Below are positions 9,863-19,627 of a DNA stretch of 64,000 nt, in pieces (position 1 is the first letter of the stretch; every line of letters begins with the position of its first letter). A model generated the notes under the pieces. It saw only the letters and a list, made by a program, of their open reading frames with translations. It was not told the origin of the DNA and made no database searches. Source of the DNA: Comamonadaceae bacterium (GTDB lineage: Bacteria; Pseudomonadota; Gammaproteobacteria; Burkholderiales; Burkholderiaceae_C); assembly GCA_947479935.1 (NCBI GenBank), contig CANKBG010000002.1, positions 62,001 to 126,000 of the forward strand. Direction: 5' to 3'. The translations under genes and the position numbers were made by a program.

Positions 9863-11284
9863 ATGAGCTCTAATTTGTCGACGGTTGCGTACATTGGTGC
9901 AACCATTCTCTTCATCCTCAGCCTAGGCGGTTTGTCCAATCAGGAAACCGCACGCCGTGGCAACCTCTACGGCATGATCGGCATGACTTTGGCCGTCTTG
10001 GCCACCGTTTTGGGCCCTCAAGTCACTGGCGCAGGTACGCCTTGGATTGTGGGCAGTTTGGTCGTTGGCGGTACCATTGGCTTGTATGCTGCGCGCTCGG
10101 TACAAATGACCCAAATGCCCGAGCTGGTCGCGCTCATGCACAGCATGGTCGGTATGGCCGCGGTGCTGGTGGGTTACGCCACCTTCGTCGACCCCGAGGC
10201 CACCAAAGGTTTTGAAGGCGCAGCGCACGCCATTCACGCCATGGAAATCTACATTGGCATCTTCATCGGTGCGGTCACCTTCTCTGGTTCGGTGGCAGCG
10301 TTTGGCAAGTTGTCGGGCCGCATCGGAGGCAGTCCCTTGTTGCTGCCTGCGCGCCACTGGATCAACCTCGCCGGTTTGCTGGCTGTGGTTTATTTTGGTC
10401 GCATGTTCTTGCAAGCCGAAACCATCGAGCAAGGCATGTTCCCGCTGTTTGTCATGAGCGCCATTGCGCTCTTGTTTGGTATCCACATGGTGATGGCCAT
10501 TGGCGGCGCCGATATGCCAGTGGTGGTGTCTATGCTTAACAGTTACTCGGGCTGGGCAGCAGCGGCTACGGGCTTTATGTTGAGCAACGATTTGTTGATC
10601 GTTGTTGGCGCGTTGGTGGGCTCCAGCGGCGCCATTCTTTCCTACATCATGTGCAACGCGATGAACCGCAGTTTCATCAGTGTGATCGCCGGCGGCTTTG
10701 GTACCACTGCAGCTGCGCCTAAACCTTCTGGCGATGCGAGTGCCGAGCCGGTTGGTGAGGTGAGCCCTATCTTGGCTGCAGAGACTGCTGAATTATTGCG
10801 AGATGCCAAGAACGTGATCATCGTGCCTGGCTATGGGATGGCCGTGGCGCAAGCCCAGCACACCGTGTTTGAAATCACCCGCAGCTTGCGTGAAAAAGGC
10901 GTGAACGTGCGCTTTGGTATCCACCCTGTGGCGGGCCGCATGCCGGGCCACATGAACGTGTTGTTGGCTGAGGCCAAGGTGCCTTACGACATCGTGATGG
11001 AAATGGATGAGTTGAACGAAGACTTTCCAGGCACCGACGTGGCCATCGTGATTGGTGCTAACGACATCGTGAACCCTGCGGCCCAAGACGATCCTACAAG
11101 CCCTATTGCAGGAATGCCAGTGCTTGAAGTTTGGAAGGCTCGCACCAGCATCGTCATGAAACGATCTATGGCCAGTGGTTACGCAGGTGTTGACAACCCA
11201 CTTTTCTACAAAGACAACAACCGCATGTTGTTTGGCGACGCCAAGAAAATGTTGGATGAAGTTCTGGTGGCACTGAAAACTTAG
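9863..11284 (+). CDS. pntB: NAD(P) transhydrogenase subunit beta
   Basis: Partner of PntA. It carries the remaining membrane helices (residues about 1-270) and the soluble NADP-binding domain III at the C-terminus, with [16 protein letters not shown] and the [11 protein letters not shown] motif that contacts NADP. The 473 residues are a normal length. A GGAAGAAG ribosome site lies just upstream of the ATG. The gene ends 37 bases before a hairpin terminator shared with gltA. Confidence 0.97.
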   Translation: MSSNLSTVAYIGATILFILSLGGLSNQETARRGNLYGMIGMTLAVLATVLGPQVTGAGTPWIVGSLVVGGTIGLYAARSVQMTQMPELVALMHSMVGMAAVLVGYATFVDPEATKGFEGAAHAIHAMEIYIGIFIGAVTFSGSVAAFGKLSGRIGGSPLLLPARHWINLAGLLAVVYFGRMFLQAETIEQGMFPLFVMSAIALLFGIHMVMAIGGADMPVVVSMLNSYSGWAAAATGFMLSNDLLIVVGALVGSSGAILSYIMCNAMNRSFISVIAGGFGTTAAAPKPSGDASAEPVGEVSPILAAETAELLRDAKNVIIVPGYGMAVAQAQHTVFEITRSLREKGVNVRFGIHPVAGRMPGHMNVLLAEAKVPYDIVMEMDELNEDFPGTDVAIVIGANDIVNPAAQDDPTSPIAGMPVLEVWKARTSIVMKRSMASGYAGVDNPLFYKDNNRMLFGDAKKMLDEVLVALKT

Positions 11285-11314
11285 AAATTCAACAACTCAA
11301 CAAAGAAAATGGAT

Positions 11315-11345
11315 GAAAAAAAGCCCGCGGATCACGCGGGCTTTT
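11315..11345. terminator. Bidirectional terminator between pntB and gltA
   Basis: The stem GCCCGCG GATCA CGCGGGC is flanked by A-runs on the left and T-runs on the right, so it works as an intrinsic terminator for both converging genes. The U-run is longer in the gltA direction. Confidence 0.9.
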
Positions 11346-11361
11346 AGACAAGGGGCAAAGC

Positions 11362-12666
11362 TTAATTTGCGCCTGGCACGTTACGGCGGGGTGAGCCCGT
11401 AAACAGCTGACGGGGACGACCGATTTTGTATTCAGGGTCTCCAATCATTTCGTTCAATTGGGCAATCCAGCCCACGGTGCGGGCCTGTGCGAAAACGCCG
11501 GTGAACAAGTTCACTGGAATGCCAATGGCGCGCTGAACGATGCCAGAGTAGAAGTCGACATTGGGGTACAGCTTACGTGACACAAAGTAGTCGTCTTCCA
11601 AAGCGATTTTTTCAACTTGCTTGGCCAATTTGAACAAGGGGTCGTTTTCCAAGCCCAGTTCAGCCAAAACTTCGTTGCAAGTCTCTTGCATGAGTTTGGC
11701 GCGAGGGTCGTAGTTTTTGTAAACACGGTGACCGAAGCCCATGAGCTTGACGCCAGAGTTTTTGTCTTTGACTTGTTCCATGAACTCGCCCACTTTGGCG
11801 ATGCCACCCATTTTTTGAATATCGTCCAACATGTTCAAGCACGCTTCGTTGGCGCCGCCGTGGGCTGGTCCCCACAAGCAAGCCACGCCAGCTGCAATGG
11901 CAGCAAAAGGATTGGTGCCTGACGAGCCGCACAAACGCACAGTCGATGTGGAAGCGTTTTGCTCGTGGTCTGCATGCAAGATAAAAATGCGGTCCAAGGC
12001 ACGCTCGAGTACAGGGTTGACCACGTAGTCCTCGCAAGGAACGCCAAACATCATCCGCAAAAAGTTGCCAGAATAAGACAAACTGTTTTGGGGGTACATG
12101 AAAGGCTGGCCGATGCCGTACTTGTATGCCATGGCCACTAAGGTGGGCATTTTGGCAATCAGTCGGATGGCTGAAATTTCGCGGTGCTCAGGATTGGTGA
12201 TGTCGGTGCTGTCGTGATAGAAAGCAGACAAAGCGCCCACCAAGCCGGTTAAGACGGCCATCGGGTGCGCATCACGACGAAAACCGCGCAAGAAAAACTG
12301 CATCTGCTCGTTCACCATGGTGTGGTTGTTCACCAACTTGTGAAAATCTGTGCTTTGCTTGGCGTCGGGTAAATCGCCCTTTAAAAGCAAATAGCAAGTG
12401 TCCAAAAAGTCGCCATGGTTGGCCAATTGCTCGATGGGATAACCGCGGTAAAGCAACTCACCTTTGTCACCGTCAATAAAGGTGATGCCTGATTGGCAAG
12501 AGGCGGTTGACAGGAAACCAGGGTCATAAGTGAACATGCCGCTTTGTCCGTACAACTTGCGAATATCGATCACATCGGGGCCGATATTGCCGCTGTAAAC
12601 GGGCATTTCAATGCTGGGGGTGCCGTTACTGAACGACAGGGTTGCTTTGTTGTCAGCAAGTTTCAT
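11362..12666 (-). CDS. gltA: Citrate synthase
   Basis: Condenses oxaloacetate and acetyl-CoA to citrate, the entry to the TCA cycle. It is the large hexameric type of Gram-negatives (434 residues), usually inhibited by NADH. The catalytic segments are [22 protein letters not shown] and [23 protein letters not shown] lies upstream of the ATG. It is the last gene of the gntR-sdhCDAB-sdhE-gltA arm, but an inverted repeat in the 80-base gap after sdhE suggests its own control. Confidence 0.97.
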   Translation of the reverse strand: MKLADNKATLSFSNGTPSIEMPVYSGNIGPDVIDIRKLYGQSGMFTYDPGFLSTASCQSGITFIDGDKGELLYRGYPIEQLANHGDFLDTCYLLLKGDLPDAKQSTDFHKLVNNHTMVNEQMQFFLRGFRRDAHPMAVLTGLVGALSAFYHDSTDITNPEHREISAIRLIAKMPTLVAMAYKYGIGQPFMYPQNSLSYSGNFLRMMFGVPCEDYVVNPVLERALDRIFILHADHEQNASTSTVRLCGSSGTNPFAAIAAGVACLWGPAHGGANEACLNMLDDIQKMGGIAKVGEFMEQVKDKNSGVKLMGFGHRVYKNYDPRAKLMQETCNEVLAELGLENDPLFKLAKQVEKIALEDDYFVSRKLYPNVDFYSGIVQRAIGIPVNLFTGVFAQARTVGWIAQLNEMIGDPEYKIGRPRQLFTGSPRRNVPGAN

Positions 12667-12707
12667 GATTCAATTTCCTCTGGTAATCAGTCTATTCAAA
12701 TGGTTTT

Positions 12708-12731
12708 ATTTGCAAAAAATAACTTGCAAAT
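12708..12731. promoter_or_regulatory. ATTTGCAA-N8-TTGCAAAT inverted repeat ahead of gltA
   Basis: Two perfect 8-base arms lie around an 8-base spacer, between the sdhE stop and the gltA start and about 42 bases upstream of the gltA ATG. The position and symmetry fit a dimeric regulator's operator or a transcript hairpin. No U-run follows, so a terminator is unlikely. I cannot name the factor. Confidence 0.45.
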
Positions 12732-12746
12732 GTCCGTCGTTTCAAT

Positions 12747-13037
12747 TCATGCCATCAGCATGGTCAGCACTTCGCTGGCTTCTTCAGATTCAATCTCTGA
12801 ACTGAGGGGCTTGCGTTTCATCAGCAAGTCCATCAGATCATTGTCTGACAAATCCATCAACACATACATCCCTCGCGCTTGGCCCACTGTCATTTCACGC
12901 GCATGTCGGTTAAAGAATCGCTCAATGAAAAGATCATTCTCAAGCAAGCCACGGCGACACCGCCAGCGCAATTTGCTCAGAGCGCGCTCGCTCAGAAGGT
13001 CTTGGCGGTCTAATCCTTCTAACAGTTCATCTCCCAT
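12747..13037 (-). CDS. sdhE: FAD assembly factor SdhE
   Basis: Small helical chaperone that promotes covalent attachment of FAD to SdhA. The 96-residue protein contains the signature RRGLLENDL (RGxxE), the residues that touch the flavoprotein, and a helical C-terminus FMDLSDNDLMDLL-like (seen as LMDLSDNDLMDLL). It sits 28 bases after sdhB in the succinate dehydrogenase cluster, as expected. It lies opposite a long spurious antisense ORF. Confidence 0.93.
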   Translation of the reverse strand: MGDELLEGLDRQDLLSERALSKLRWRCRRGLLENDLFIERFFNRHAREMTVGQARGMYVLMDLSDNDLMDLLMKRKPLSSEIESEEASEVLTMLMA

Positions 13038-13065
13038 TTCGCAGCTCTTTTCATTAGATCTTCGA

Positions 13066-13770
13066 TTAAATGGCGCGTCGCACCATCATCTCTTTGATCT
13101 TGCCAATCGCTTTGGTGGGGTTCAGGTTCTTTGGGCACACATCGACGCAGTTCATGATGGTGTGGCATCGGAACAGGCGGTAGGGGTCTTCCAAGTTGTC
13201 CAAACGCTCAGCCGTGCCGTGGTCGCGGCTGTCAGCCAAAAATCGATAAGCTTGCAGCAAGCCGGCAGGCCCGACAAACTTGTCTGGGTTCCACCAGAAG
13301 CTGGGGCAACTGGTGGAGCAACTGGCGCACAAAATGCACTCATACAAGCCATCCAGTTCTTCGCGCTCTTCGGGGCTTTGCAAACGCTCTTTTTCAGGCG
13401 GAATGGTGTCGTTGATCAAGTAAGGCTTGATCGAGTTGTATTGCTTGAAAAACTGCGTCATGTCCACAATCAAATCACGCACCACAGGCAAGCCAGGCAA
13501 TGGTTTTAAGACAATTTTGCCAGGCAAGGTAAGCATGTTGGTCAAACAGGCCAGGCCATTTTTACCATTGATGTTCATGGCATCAGAGCCGCACACGCCT
13601 TCGCGACATGAGCGGCGGAAAGACAAAGTGGGATCGACTTTTTTCAGCTTCATCAAGGCGTCTAAAAGCATGCGCTCGTGCCCATCCAATTCCACCTCAA
13701 TGCTTTGCATGTAAGGCTTGGCATCTTTGTCTGGATCGTAGCGATAGATTTCAAAAGTACGTAGAGTCAT
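13066..13770 (-). CDS. sdhB: Succinate dehydrogenase iron-sulfur subunit
   Basis: Electron-transfer subunit of complex II, carrying [2Fe-2S], [4Fe-4S] and [3Fe-4S] clusters from SdhA to ubiquinone. The cysteine sets are visible in order: [11 protein letters not shown]...[15 protein letters not shown] and [12 protein letters not shown]. Its 234 residues are a normal length. It follows sdhA by 18 bases. The tryptophan near the quinone site is in CPSFWWNPD. Confidence 0.97.
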   Translation of the reverse strand: MTLRTFEIYRYDPDKDAKPYMQSIEVELDGHERMLLDALMKLKKVDPTLSFRRSCREGVCGSDAMNINGKNGLACLTNMLTLPGKIVLKPLPGLPVVRDLIVDMTQFFKQYNSIKPYLINDTIPPEKERLQSPEEREELDGLYECILCASCSTSCPSFWWNPDKFVGPAGLLQAYRFLADSRDHGTAERLDNLEDPYRLFRCHTIMNCVDVCPKNLNPTKAIGKIKEMMVRRAI

Positions 13771-13788
13771 GATTCAACCTTAAGGGAT

Positions 13789-15594
13789 TTAGAAAGTCCG
13801 AACTTTGGGTGGCACGGAGTCCACTGTCAGGGGTTTCAAGTTAACGGGCTTGTAGGTCAGGCTGTTGGTGTCGCTGTGCCACAAAGAGTGTTTCATCCAG
13901 TTGGCATCGTCTCGACCCAAAGGCGCGATCGGGTCATCTGCTGGACGCTCATAGTCGCTCACAGTGTGTGCGCCACGGCACTCTTTGCGAGCGGCAGCCG
14001 ACACCATGGTGGCCTGTGCGCATTCGATCAAATTTTCAACTTCAAGCGCTTCAATACGTGCCGTGTTGAATACTTTGGAAGTGTCGATCAAGGCAATGGC
14101 ATTGACACGTTCGCGAATCTCTGCAATTTTCACAGCACCTTCGTCCATGGTGGCCTGCGTGCGGAACACCGCAGCATGTTTTTGCATGGTGGCGCGCATG
14201 TCATTGGCCACATCTTGCGAGTACTCACCCTTGCGACCTTCTAAGCGGTTCAGGCGAGCCAAAGTCAAGTCGGCTGCATCTTTTGGCATGTCCTTGTGGG
14301 CCTTGGTGTTGCTGGCGAAATCGACAATGTGATTGCCAGCCGCACGGCCAAACACCAAGAGGTCAAGCAATGAGTTGGTGCCCAAACGATTTGCACCGTG
14401 CACACTCACGCAAGAGCATTCGCCAACAGCGTACAAGCCGTTGACCACTGCGTTGTGACTGCTGGCAGTTTGGATGACCACTTGTCCGTGAATATTGGTT
14501 GGGATGCCGCCCATTTGATAGTGAATGGTTGGCACAACTGGAATAGGCTCTTTGGTGATGTCAACGTTGGCAAAATTCACACCAATTTCATACACAGACG
14601 GCAAGCGTTTGTGGATGGTTTCTGCACCCAAGTGATCTAGTTTTAACAGCACATAGTCTTTGTTAGGGCCGCAGCCACGACCTTCTTTAATTTCTTGGTC
14701 CATGGCGCGCGACACGAAATCTCGGGGTGCCAAGTCTTTCAGTGTGGGCGCGTAGCGTTCCATGAACCTTTCACCGTTGCTGTTCATCAAAATAGCGCCT
14801 TCACCGCGGCAACCTTCTGTGAGTAACACACCGGCACCGGCAACCCCCGTGGGGTGGAATTGCCAAAATTCCATGTCTTCCAATGGAATGCCAGCGCGTG
14901 CAGCCATGCCCAATCCGTCGCCAGTGTTAATGAAGGCATTGGTGGACGCTGCAAAGATACGGCCTGCGCCGCCAGTGGCCAGCAAGACAGTTTTGGCGTG
15001 CAAGATGTGCAGGTCGCCAGTTTCCATTTCGAGTGCTGTGACGCCCACCACATCGCCTTCGGCGTCGCGAATCAGGTCAAGCGCCATCCACTCCACAAAG
15101 AAACTGGTGTTGGCCTTGATGTTTTGTTGGTAAAGCGTGTGCAGCATCGCATGGCCTGTACGGTCAGCGGAAGCACAAGCGCGTTGGACTGATTTTTCTC
15201 CGTAATTTGAGGTGTGGCCGCCAAAGGGACGTTGGTAAATGGTGCCATCGGGGTTACGGTCAAAAGGCATGCCCATGTGCTCTAAGTCATACACAACTTT
15301 AGGCGCTTCACGGCACATGTATTCAATGGCGTCTTGGTCTCCAAGCCAATCAGAACCTTTGATGGTGTCGTAGAAGTGATAGTGCCAGTTGTCATCTGAC
15401 ATATTGCCCAATGACGCGCCAATACCGCCCTGCGCTGCCACTGTGTGTGAGCGAGTGGGAAACACTTTGGAGAGCACGGCCACATTCAAGCCGGCCCGTG
15501 CCAGTTGCAATGAGGCACGCATGCCGGAGCCACCGGCGCCGACAATCACGACGTCAAATTTACGCGTGGCGATCTTGTCTTTGGTGTAAGTCAT
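13789..15594 (-). CDS. sdhA: Succinate dehydrogenase flavoprotein subunit
   Basis: Oxidises succinate to fumarate with covalently bound FAD. The Rossmann motif GAGGSGMRASLQLARAG is at residues about 17-33, and the FAD-linked histidine is in RSHTVAAQGG. The substrate and active-site segments include GRGCGPNKDYVLL and HGANRLGTNSLLDLLVFG. The 601 residues and the C-terminal DDANWMKHSLWH region are normal for the family. It acts on the inner face of the cytoplasmic membrane with SdhB, SdhC and SdhD. Confidence 0.97.
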   Translation of the reverse strand: MTYTKDKIATRKFDVVIVGAGGSGMRASLQLARAGLNVAVLSKVFPTRSHTVAAQGGIGASLGNMSDDNWHYHFYDTIKGSDWLGDQDAIEYMCREAPKVVYDLEHMGMPFDRNPDGTIYQRPFGGHTSNYGEKSVQRACASADRTGHAMLHTLYQQNIKANTSFFVEWMALDLIRDAEGDVVGVTALEMETGDLHILHAKTVLLATGGAGRIFAASTNAFINTGDGLGMAARAGIPLEDMEFWQFHPTGVAGAGVLLTEGCRGEGAILMNSNGERFMERYAPTLKDLAPRDFVSRAMDQEIKEGRGCGPNKDYVLLKLDHLGAETIHKRLPSVYEIGVNFANVDITKEPIPVVPTIHYQMGGIPTNIHGQVVIQTASSHNAVVNGLYAVGECSCVSVHGANRLGTNSLLDLLVFGRAAGNHIVDFASNTKAHKDMPKDAADLTLARLNRLEGRKGEYSQDVANDMRATMQKHAAVFRTQATMDEGAVKIAEIRERVNAIALIDTSKVFNTARIEALEVENLIECAQATMVSAAARKECRGAHTVSDYERPADDPIAPLGRDDANWMKHSLWHSDTNSLTYKPVNLKPLTVDSVPPKVRTF

Positions 15595-15662
15595 TTTGTG
15601 TGAGATCTTATTGAATGGGAGTAGGGTTCAGAGTCTGCAAAAGCGTGTGTTTCTGAACAGAA

Positions 15663-16028
15663 TCAAAGACGCCACAGGGCTTGCACCGCCCAACCGGCGC
15701 AGCCGACCAGCCAGACTAAGGAGGCGACGTGTAAGAAAAGACGCAAACCCAAGGGTTTGATGTAGTCCATCCAAATGTCACGAATGCCAATCCATGCGTG
15801 ATAGAGCAAGGCGAGAATGGTGACGAACGTGAGAACTTTCATCCACTGAGCGGCAAAAATACCAGCCCACTCTTCGTAGCCGATGGGGCCACTTGTGAAA
15901 ATCACTTGTGCCATCACCACCAAAGTAAAAATGGCCATCAGTGCTGCTGTAACGCGTTGTACCAACCAGTCGCGAATGCCGTAGTGAGCGCCAACCGTGA
16001 CGCGTTTAGAACCGTAATTAACTGACAT
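15663..16028 (-). CDS. sdhD: Succinate dehydrogenase membrane anchor subunit SdhD
   Basis: Hydrophobic anchor that with SdhC binds heme b and ubiquinone. The chosen start MSVNYGSKRVTVGAHYG gives 121 residues with three membrane helices (about 24-42, 56-77 and 91-113). GIRDWLVQRVTAALM is the conserved N-terminal segment with the quinone-site arginine. The track start ten codons earlier would overlap sdhC; the chosen ATG has AGGAA ten bases upstream. Confidence 0.93.
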   Translation of the reverse strand: MSVNYGSKRVTVGAHYGIRDWLVQRVTAALMAIFTLVVMAQVIFTSGPIGYEEWAGIFAAQWMKVLTFVTILALLYHAWIGIRDIWMDYIKPLGLRLFLHVASLVWLVGCAGWAVQALWRL

Positions 16029-16044
16029 ATTGATTCGTTCCTGA

Positions 16045-16476
16045 TTAGTAGAGGCCAAATAATTTGGCGGCCAGCACAGCCGTTAAGCCCAAGCTCAAAA
16101 CCAAGGTGGCCATGGCAGAGGAGGCCCCAAATTCTTTGGTCACTGCATGGTAAACATCCATGTACAAGTGACGAACGCCAGCAATGAAGTGATGCAAGAA
16201 GGCCCAAATGATGGCCAGTGCGACCAACTTCATGAACCAACCGGGAATGAAGCCAATACCCACATTGAATGCGGCCGCAAAAGTGGCAAATGAAATTTCC
16301 GATGTGATGGAGGTGTCAAACATCCAAATAATGAACGGCATGAGCAAAAACATCAGGGCGCCGCTGACACGGTGCAAGATTGAAACCCAGCCCGCGGCGG
16401 GCAAACGATAAGTTGGCAAATCGCTGAAAGCGTTGATGTTGCGAAATTCAGGCCTCTGACGGGCGTTTTCGGTCAT
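16045..16476 (-). CDS. sdhC: Succinate dehydrogenase cytochrome b556 subunit
   Basis: Heme-binding membrane anchor of complex II. The 143-residue protein has three helices; SILHRVSGALMF supplies the conserved Ser/Arg of the quinone site and the segment FLHHFIAGVRHLYMD holds the heme-ligand histidine. An AGAGGAATT ribosome site precedes the ATG. It is the first sdh gene, 143 bases after gntR; that gap should contain the sdh promoter, but I see only weak -10-like A/T-rich stretches. Confidence 0.95.
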   Translation of the reverse strand: MTENARQRPEFRNINAFSDLPTYRLPAAGWVSILHRVSGALMFLLMPFIIWMFDTSITSEISFATFAAAFNVGIGFIPGWFMKLVALAIIWAFLHHFIAGVRHLYMDVYHAVTKEFGASSAMATLVLSLGLTAVLAAKLFGLY

Positions 16477-16619
16477 TTTTAATTCCTCTTAGGTAACTTC
16501 ACGGTCATTTCTGACAGTCGTATTTTCTAATTCTATTGCAACGCAGCAAACTGACATGAGAATTTCATTAACAAATCAAAAAAACAATCCGAAGAAAGTT
16601 TTTAAAAGTCGTTTGAACC

Positions 16620-17402
16620 TCAATTGAGTGCGTTGAGATAGTGATGCGAGTTTGTGACGTAAAAGCCGCGGCGCAGTTCCATCGGGGTGTCATTGTAGGT
16701 ATAGGCCACCCGTTCCACGCTGAGAAGAGGGGTGTGAGATTTAATCTCAAGCAGCTTGCATTGAGCCTCGTCCGGCACCACTGCCTTGATCCTTTCGTCA
16801 GCGCGAACCATTCGAACGCCAAACTCAGTTTCGAAGAGAGCATACATGGGGCCATCATAGTCACTTAAGCGTTCTGCAGTGAGGCCTTTAAAGGGTGCCC
16901 CTGGCAGCCATAAATCTTCCAAGATGGTGGGGGCGCCGGCAAATGAGAGAACCCGGCGGACCTGAAGGACGGCATCGCCAGTGCGCAAGGCAAGGGCGCG
17001 GCCAATGTCAGCGTTGGCTCTGAGTTTCTTGCAATCGATGATTTTTCTCTGGGCAGGCCCTTCGCTCTTGGGGTCGCCCAAGTCGGGCATGAGTTTTAAA
17101 AAGCGATATTGCACCTGCTGTTCGGCGTGAGTGGCCACAAACGTACCTTTGCCCTGCCTTCGAATCAGCAGGTTGTCGCCGGCCAGTTCGTCGATGGCTT
17201 TTCGAACCGTGCCCTGGCTGACTCGGTACCGCGCTGCCAATTCCATTTCGCTGGGGATGCCTTCGCCCGGTTTCCACTCGCCCGATTGCAAGCCTTGCAG
17301 GATGAGGCCCTTAATTTGTTGGTACAGGGGGCTGAACGCTGGCGCTGCGCTCAAGGCATCGTTCAAACCAGCAGAATCTTCAGGAAAAACTTGGGATGTC
17401 AT
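16620..17402 (-). CDS. GntR-family (HutC/UTRA) transcriptional regulator
   Basis: DNA-binding regulator of 260 residues. A winged helix-turn-helix lies at about residues 28-92 (IPSEMELAARYRVSQGTVRKAIDELAGDNLLIRRQGKGTFV), followed by a UTRA ligand domain at about 115-255 (ALRTGDAVLQVRRV...GFYVTNSHHYLNAL). It lies upstream of and co-directional with sdhCDAB, and diverges from mdh. This placement makes it the likely regulator of the TCA genes and of itself; the effector cannot be read from sequence. A perfect 12-base palindrome lies 47 bases upstream of its ATG. Confidence 0.9.
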   Translation of the reverse strand: MTSQVFPEDSAGLNDALSAAPAFSPLYQQIKGLILQGLQSGEWKPGEGIPSEMELAARYRVSQGTVRKAIDELAGDNLLIRRQGKGTFVATHAEQQVQYRFLKLMPDLGDPKSEGPAQRKIIDCKKLRANADIGRALALRTGDAVLQVRRVLSFAGAPTILEDLWLPGAPFKGLTAERLSDYDGPMYALFETEFGVRMVRADERIKAVVPDEAQCKLLEIKSHTPLLSVERVAYTYNDTPMELRRGFYVTNSHHYLNALN

Positions 17403-17448
17403 GAGGATGGCCCTTGAACAGGACAGACATAAAAGTGAGGCAATGATA

Positions 17449-17460
17449 TCTTATATAAGA
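17449..17460. promoter_or_regulatory. Candidate GntR operator TCTTATATAAGA
   Basis: A perfect 12-base palindrome between gntR and mdh, 47 bases from the gntR start. A second half-site copy (CATAAGAC) follows directly, giving TATAAGACATAAGAC. The same 12-mer occurs once more in the window, at 26370-26381. The size and symmetry suit a GntR-family dimer. Confidence 0.6.
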
Positions 17461-17539
17461 CATAAGACAAATTGACTTTGGAGGGTTTTCGCGAGTAAAC
17501 TCGAAAGCTGTTTGCCTGTATGCATTTTCTGTGTGTACC

Positions 17540-17557
17540 CATCTGGAACGCCAGATG
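17540..17557. promoter_or_regulatory. Hairpin in the mdh leader
   Basis: CATCTGG AACG CCAGATG is a perfect 7-base stem with a four-base loop about 73 bases upstream of the mdh ATG. A looser GC-rich pairing (CCCGG...TCGGG) follows. No U-run, so it may shape or protect the 5' end of the mRNA rather than end transcription. Confidence 0.4.
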
Positions 17558-17629
17558 ACCCGGCCGGCAGTGAATGTCGGGATGTGGTTGGCGAGGTCCG
17601 TTTTCTTATCACTATCTGGAGTTCACACC

Positions 17630-18616
17630 ATGAGCAAAAAGCCCGTTCGCGTCGCCGTTACAGGTGCCGCAGGTCAAATTGGATACGCATTGCTGTTCCG
17701 CATCGCCTCTGGCGAAATGTTGGGCAAAGACCAGCCTGTTATTTTGCAGTTGCTAGAAATTCCTGACGAAAAAGCCCAAAAAGCTTTGAAGGGCGTGATG
17801 ATGGAGTTGGACGACTGCGCCTTTCCATTGCTTGCGGGCATGGAGGCTCACTCAGACCCTATGACTGCTTTCAAAGACACCGACTACGCTTTGTTGGTGG
17901 GTTCACGTCCGCGCGGTCCTGGCATGGAGCGTGCTGAATTGCTCGCCATCAACGGTGCCATCTTCACAGCGCAAGGCAAGGCCTTGAATGCCGTGGCTTC
18001 GCGCAATGTGAAAGTTTTGGTGGTCGGCAACCCCGCCAACACCAACGCCTACATCGCCATGAAGAGCGCCCCTGATCTCAAACCAGCCAATTTCACAGCC
18101 ATGCTGCGTTTGGATCACAACCGAGCAGCCTCACAAATTGCGGCTAAAACCGGTAAAGCTGTGGCGGATATTCAAAAGTTGTGCGTTTGGGGCAACCACT
18201 CTCCCACAATGTACGCCGATTACCGTTTTGCCACCATCAAAGGCGAATCAGTGAAGACCATGATCAACGACCAGGAATGGAATGCCAACGTGTTCTTGCC
18301 GACAGTGGGCAAGCGCGGCGCAGCCATCATTGAAGCGCGTGGCTTGTCTTCAGCCGCCTCGGCTGCCAACGCTGCCATCGACCACATGCGCGACTGGGCC
18401 TTGGGCACCGAAGGCCATTGGGTCACCATGGGCATTCCTTCTCAAGGCTGGTACGGTATTCCCAAAGATGTCATGTTCGGTTTCCCCGTCACATGCACCA
18501 ATGGCGAATACAAAGTGGTCGAAGGTTTGGAAATTGATGCCTTCAGCCAAGCTTGCATCGATAAAACTTTGAAAGAGTTGACAGACGAGCAAGCCGGCGT
18601 GGCTCACTTGATCTAA
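17630..18616 (+). CDS. mdh: Malate dehydrogenase
   Basis: NAD-dependent oxidation of malate to oxaloacetate in the TCA cycle. The chosen start [22 protein letters not shown] has a TGGAG site upstream and gives 328 residues, the length of this cytosolic-type bacterial family. The nucleotide loop is [11 protein letters not shown]; the catalytic histidine lies in [11 protein letters not shown], and substrate arginines are in [14 protein letters not shown]. The track start 33 codons upstream runs through the hairpin leader and is rejected. It is the first gene of the plus-strand TCA arm. Confidence 0.97.
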   Translation: MSKKPVRVAVTGAAGQIGYALLFRIASGEMLGKDQPVILQLLEIPDEKAQKALKGVMMELDDCAFPLLAGMEAHSDPMTAFKDTDYALLVGSRPRGPGMERAELLAINGAIFTAQGKALNAVASRNVKVLVVGNPANTNAYIAMKSAPDLKPANFTAMLRLDHNRAASQIAAKTGKAVADIQKLCVWGNHSPTMYADYRFATIKGESVKTMINDQEWNANVFLPTVGKRGAAIIEARGLSSAASAANAAIDHMRDWALGTEGHWVTMGIPSQGWYGIPKDVMFGFPVTCTNGEYKVVEGLEIDAFSQACIDKTLKELTDEQAGVAHLI

Positions 18617-18631
18617 TCAGCAAACACTCTC

Positions 18632-19627
18632 GTGAAGCATCCGCGCGACATTCTGTTGGGGTCTCAGGCCGCTGCCATGCGCTTGCCTGTCTGTGATCAC
18701 TACAGTGGTGTTGAAGTGCGGATGCGCAAAAGCTTGCAGCTGCAAGCTGAGATGACCCAAGAGTTTGGTGCCTGCGTTTTTGATGTTTCTTTGGACTGCG
18801 AAGATGGTGCCCCTGTTGGCGGCGAAACAGAGCATGCCCATTTGGTCAAAGAAATTGCGCTAAGCGCAGCAGCGGTTGCCAGAGTGGCTGCTCGGGTTCA
18901 TCCTGTAGACCATGCTTCATTTGCCAGCGACATTGCCATTATTGTGGGCGCATGCCATTCCAAATTGACCCATGTGATGGTGCCTAAAGTGGAAAGCGTT
19001 GCGGATGTAGAGACGGCCGTCAAGGCTTTCAATGAAGCCGGCGCAGATCATTTGCCGCTCCATGTCTTACTTGAATCTCCTGCAGCTGTGCACAACGCAT
19101 TTGAAATTGCAGCGCATCCGCGTGTTCAATCGATTGCATTTGGTTTGATGGATTTTGTGTCTGCCCACGGCGGCGCTATTCCGTCTAGCGGTATGGGACT
19201 GCAAGGTCAATTTACGCATCCACTGGTCATGCGCGCTAAGTTGGAAATTGCCAGCGCATGTCATGCGCATGGCAAAGTACCGTCGCACTGCGTGGTTACG
19301 GAGTTCAGTGATTTGCAAGCCATTAAATTGGCTGCCACCAAAGCCTCCAGAGAATTGGGTTACACGCGAATGTGGAGTATTCATCCCAGCCAAATTCGCC
19401 CCATTGTTGAGGCGCTCGCACCTTCAGAACATGAAATACAACAAGCGGCCCATTTGATTGAGGCCGCACGTCAAGCCGATTGGGCGCCTGTCAGTTTTCA
19501 GGGCCAACTGCATGACCGAGCCAGTTACCGATTTTTCTGGCAAGTTCTTGAACGTGCTTACCAAACAGGCCGCCCTCTGCCTAATTCTGTGCAGATCTAC
19601 TTTGCGGAGCCACAATGCGCAGCTTGA
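18632..19627 (+). CDS. CitE-like CoA-ester lyase (HpcH/HpaI family)
   Basis: A 331-residue TIM-barrel protein of the HpcH/HpaI aldolase / citrate lyase beta family, which cleaves or forms C-C bonds in CoA esters such as malyl-, citramalyl- or citryl-CoA. Visible family segments are FDVSLDCEDGAPVGGE (acidic metal-binding region), RVHPVDH, MVPKVES and LLESPAAVHNAFEIA. It begins with GTG 15 bases after mdh. The exact substrate is unknown; no other citrate lyase subunits are nearby, so a true citrate lyase is unlikely. It sits between mdh and acnB and overlaps the next gene by 13 bases. Confidence 0.8.
   Translation: MKHPRDILLGSQAAAMRLPVCDHYSGVEVRMRKSLQLQAEMTQEFGACVFDVSLDCEDGAPVGGETEHAHLVKEIALSAAAVARVAARVHPVDHASFASDIAIIVGACHSKLTHVMVPKVESVADVETAVKAFNEAGADHLPLHVLLESPAAVHNAFEIAAHPRVQSIAFGLMDFVSAHGGAIPSSGMGLQGQFTHPLVMRAKLEIASACHAHGKVPSHCVVTEFSDLQAIKLAATKASRELGYTRMWSIHPSQIRPIVEALAPSEHEIQQAAHLIEAARQADWAPVSFQGQLHDRASYRFFWQVLERAYQTGRPLPNSVQIYFAEPQCAA

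Noticed and set aside
9923-10486. 187-codon minus-strand ORF inside pntB
   Set aside because: Antisense to membrane-helix coding sequence, with the charged composition expected of such shadows.
12544-13509. 321-codon plus-strand ORF across gltA, sdhE and sdhB
   Set aside because: It overlaps three well-supported genes on the other strand and has no recognisable domain; it is a shadow.
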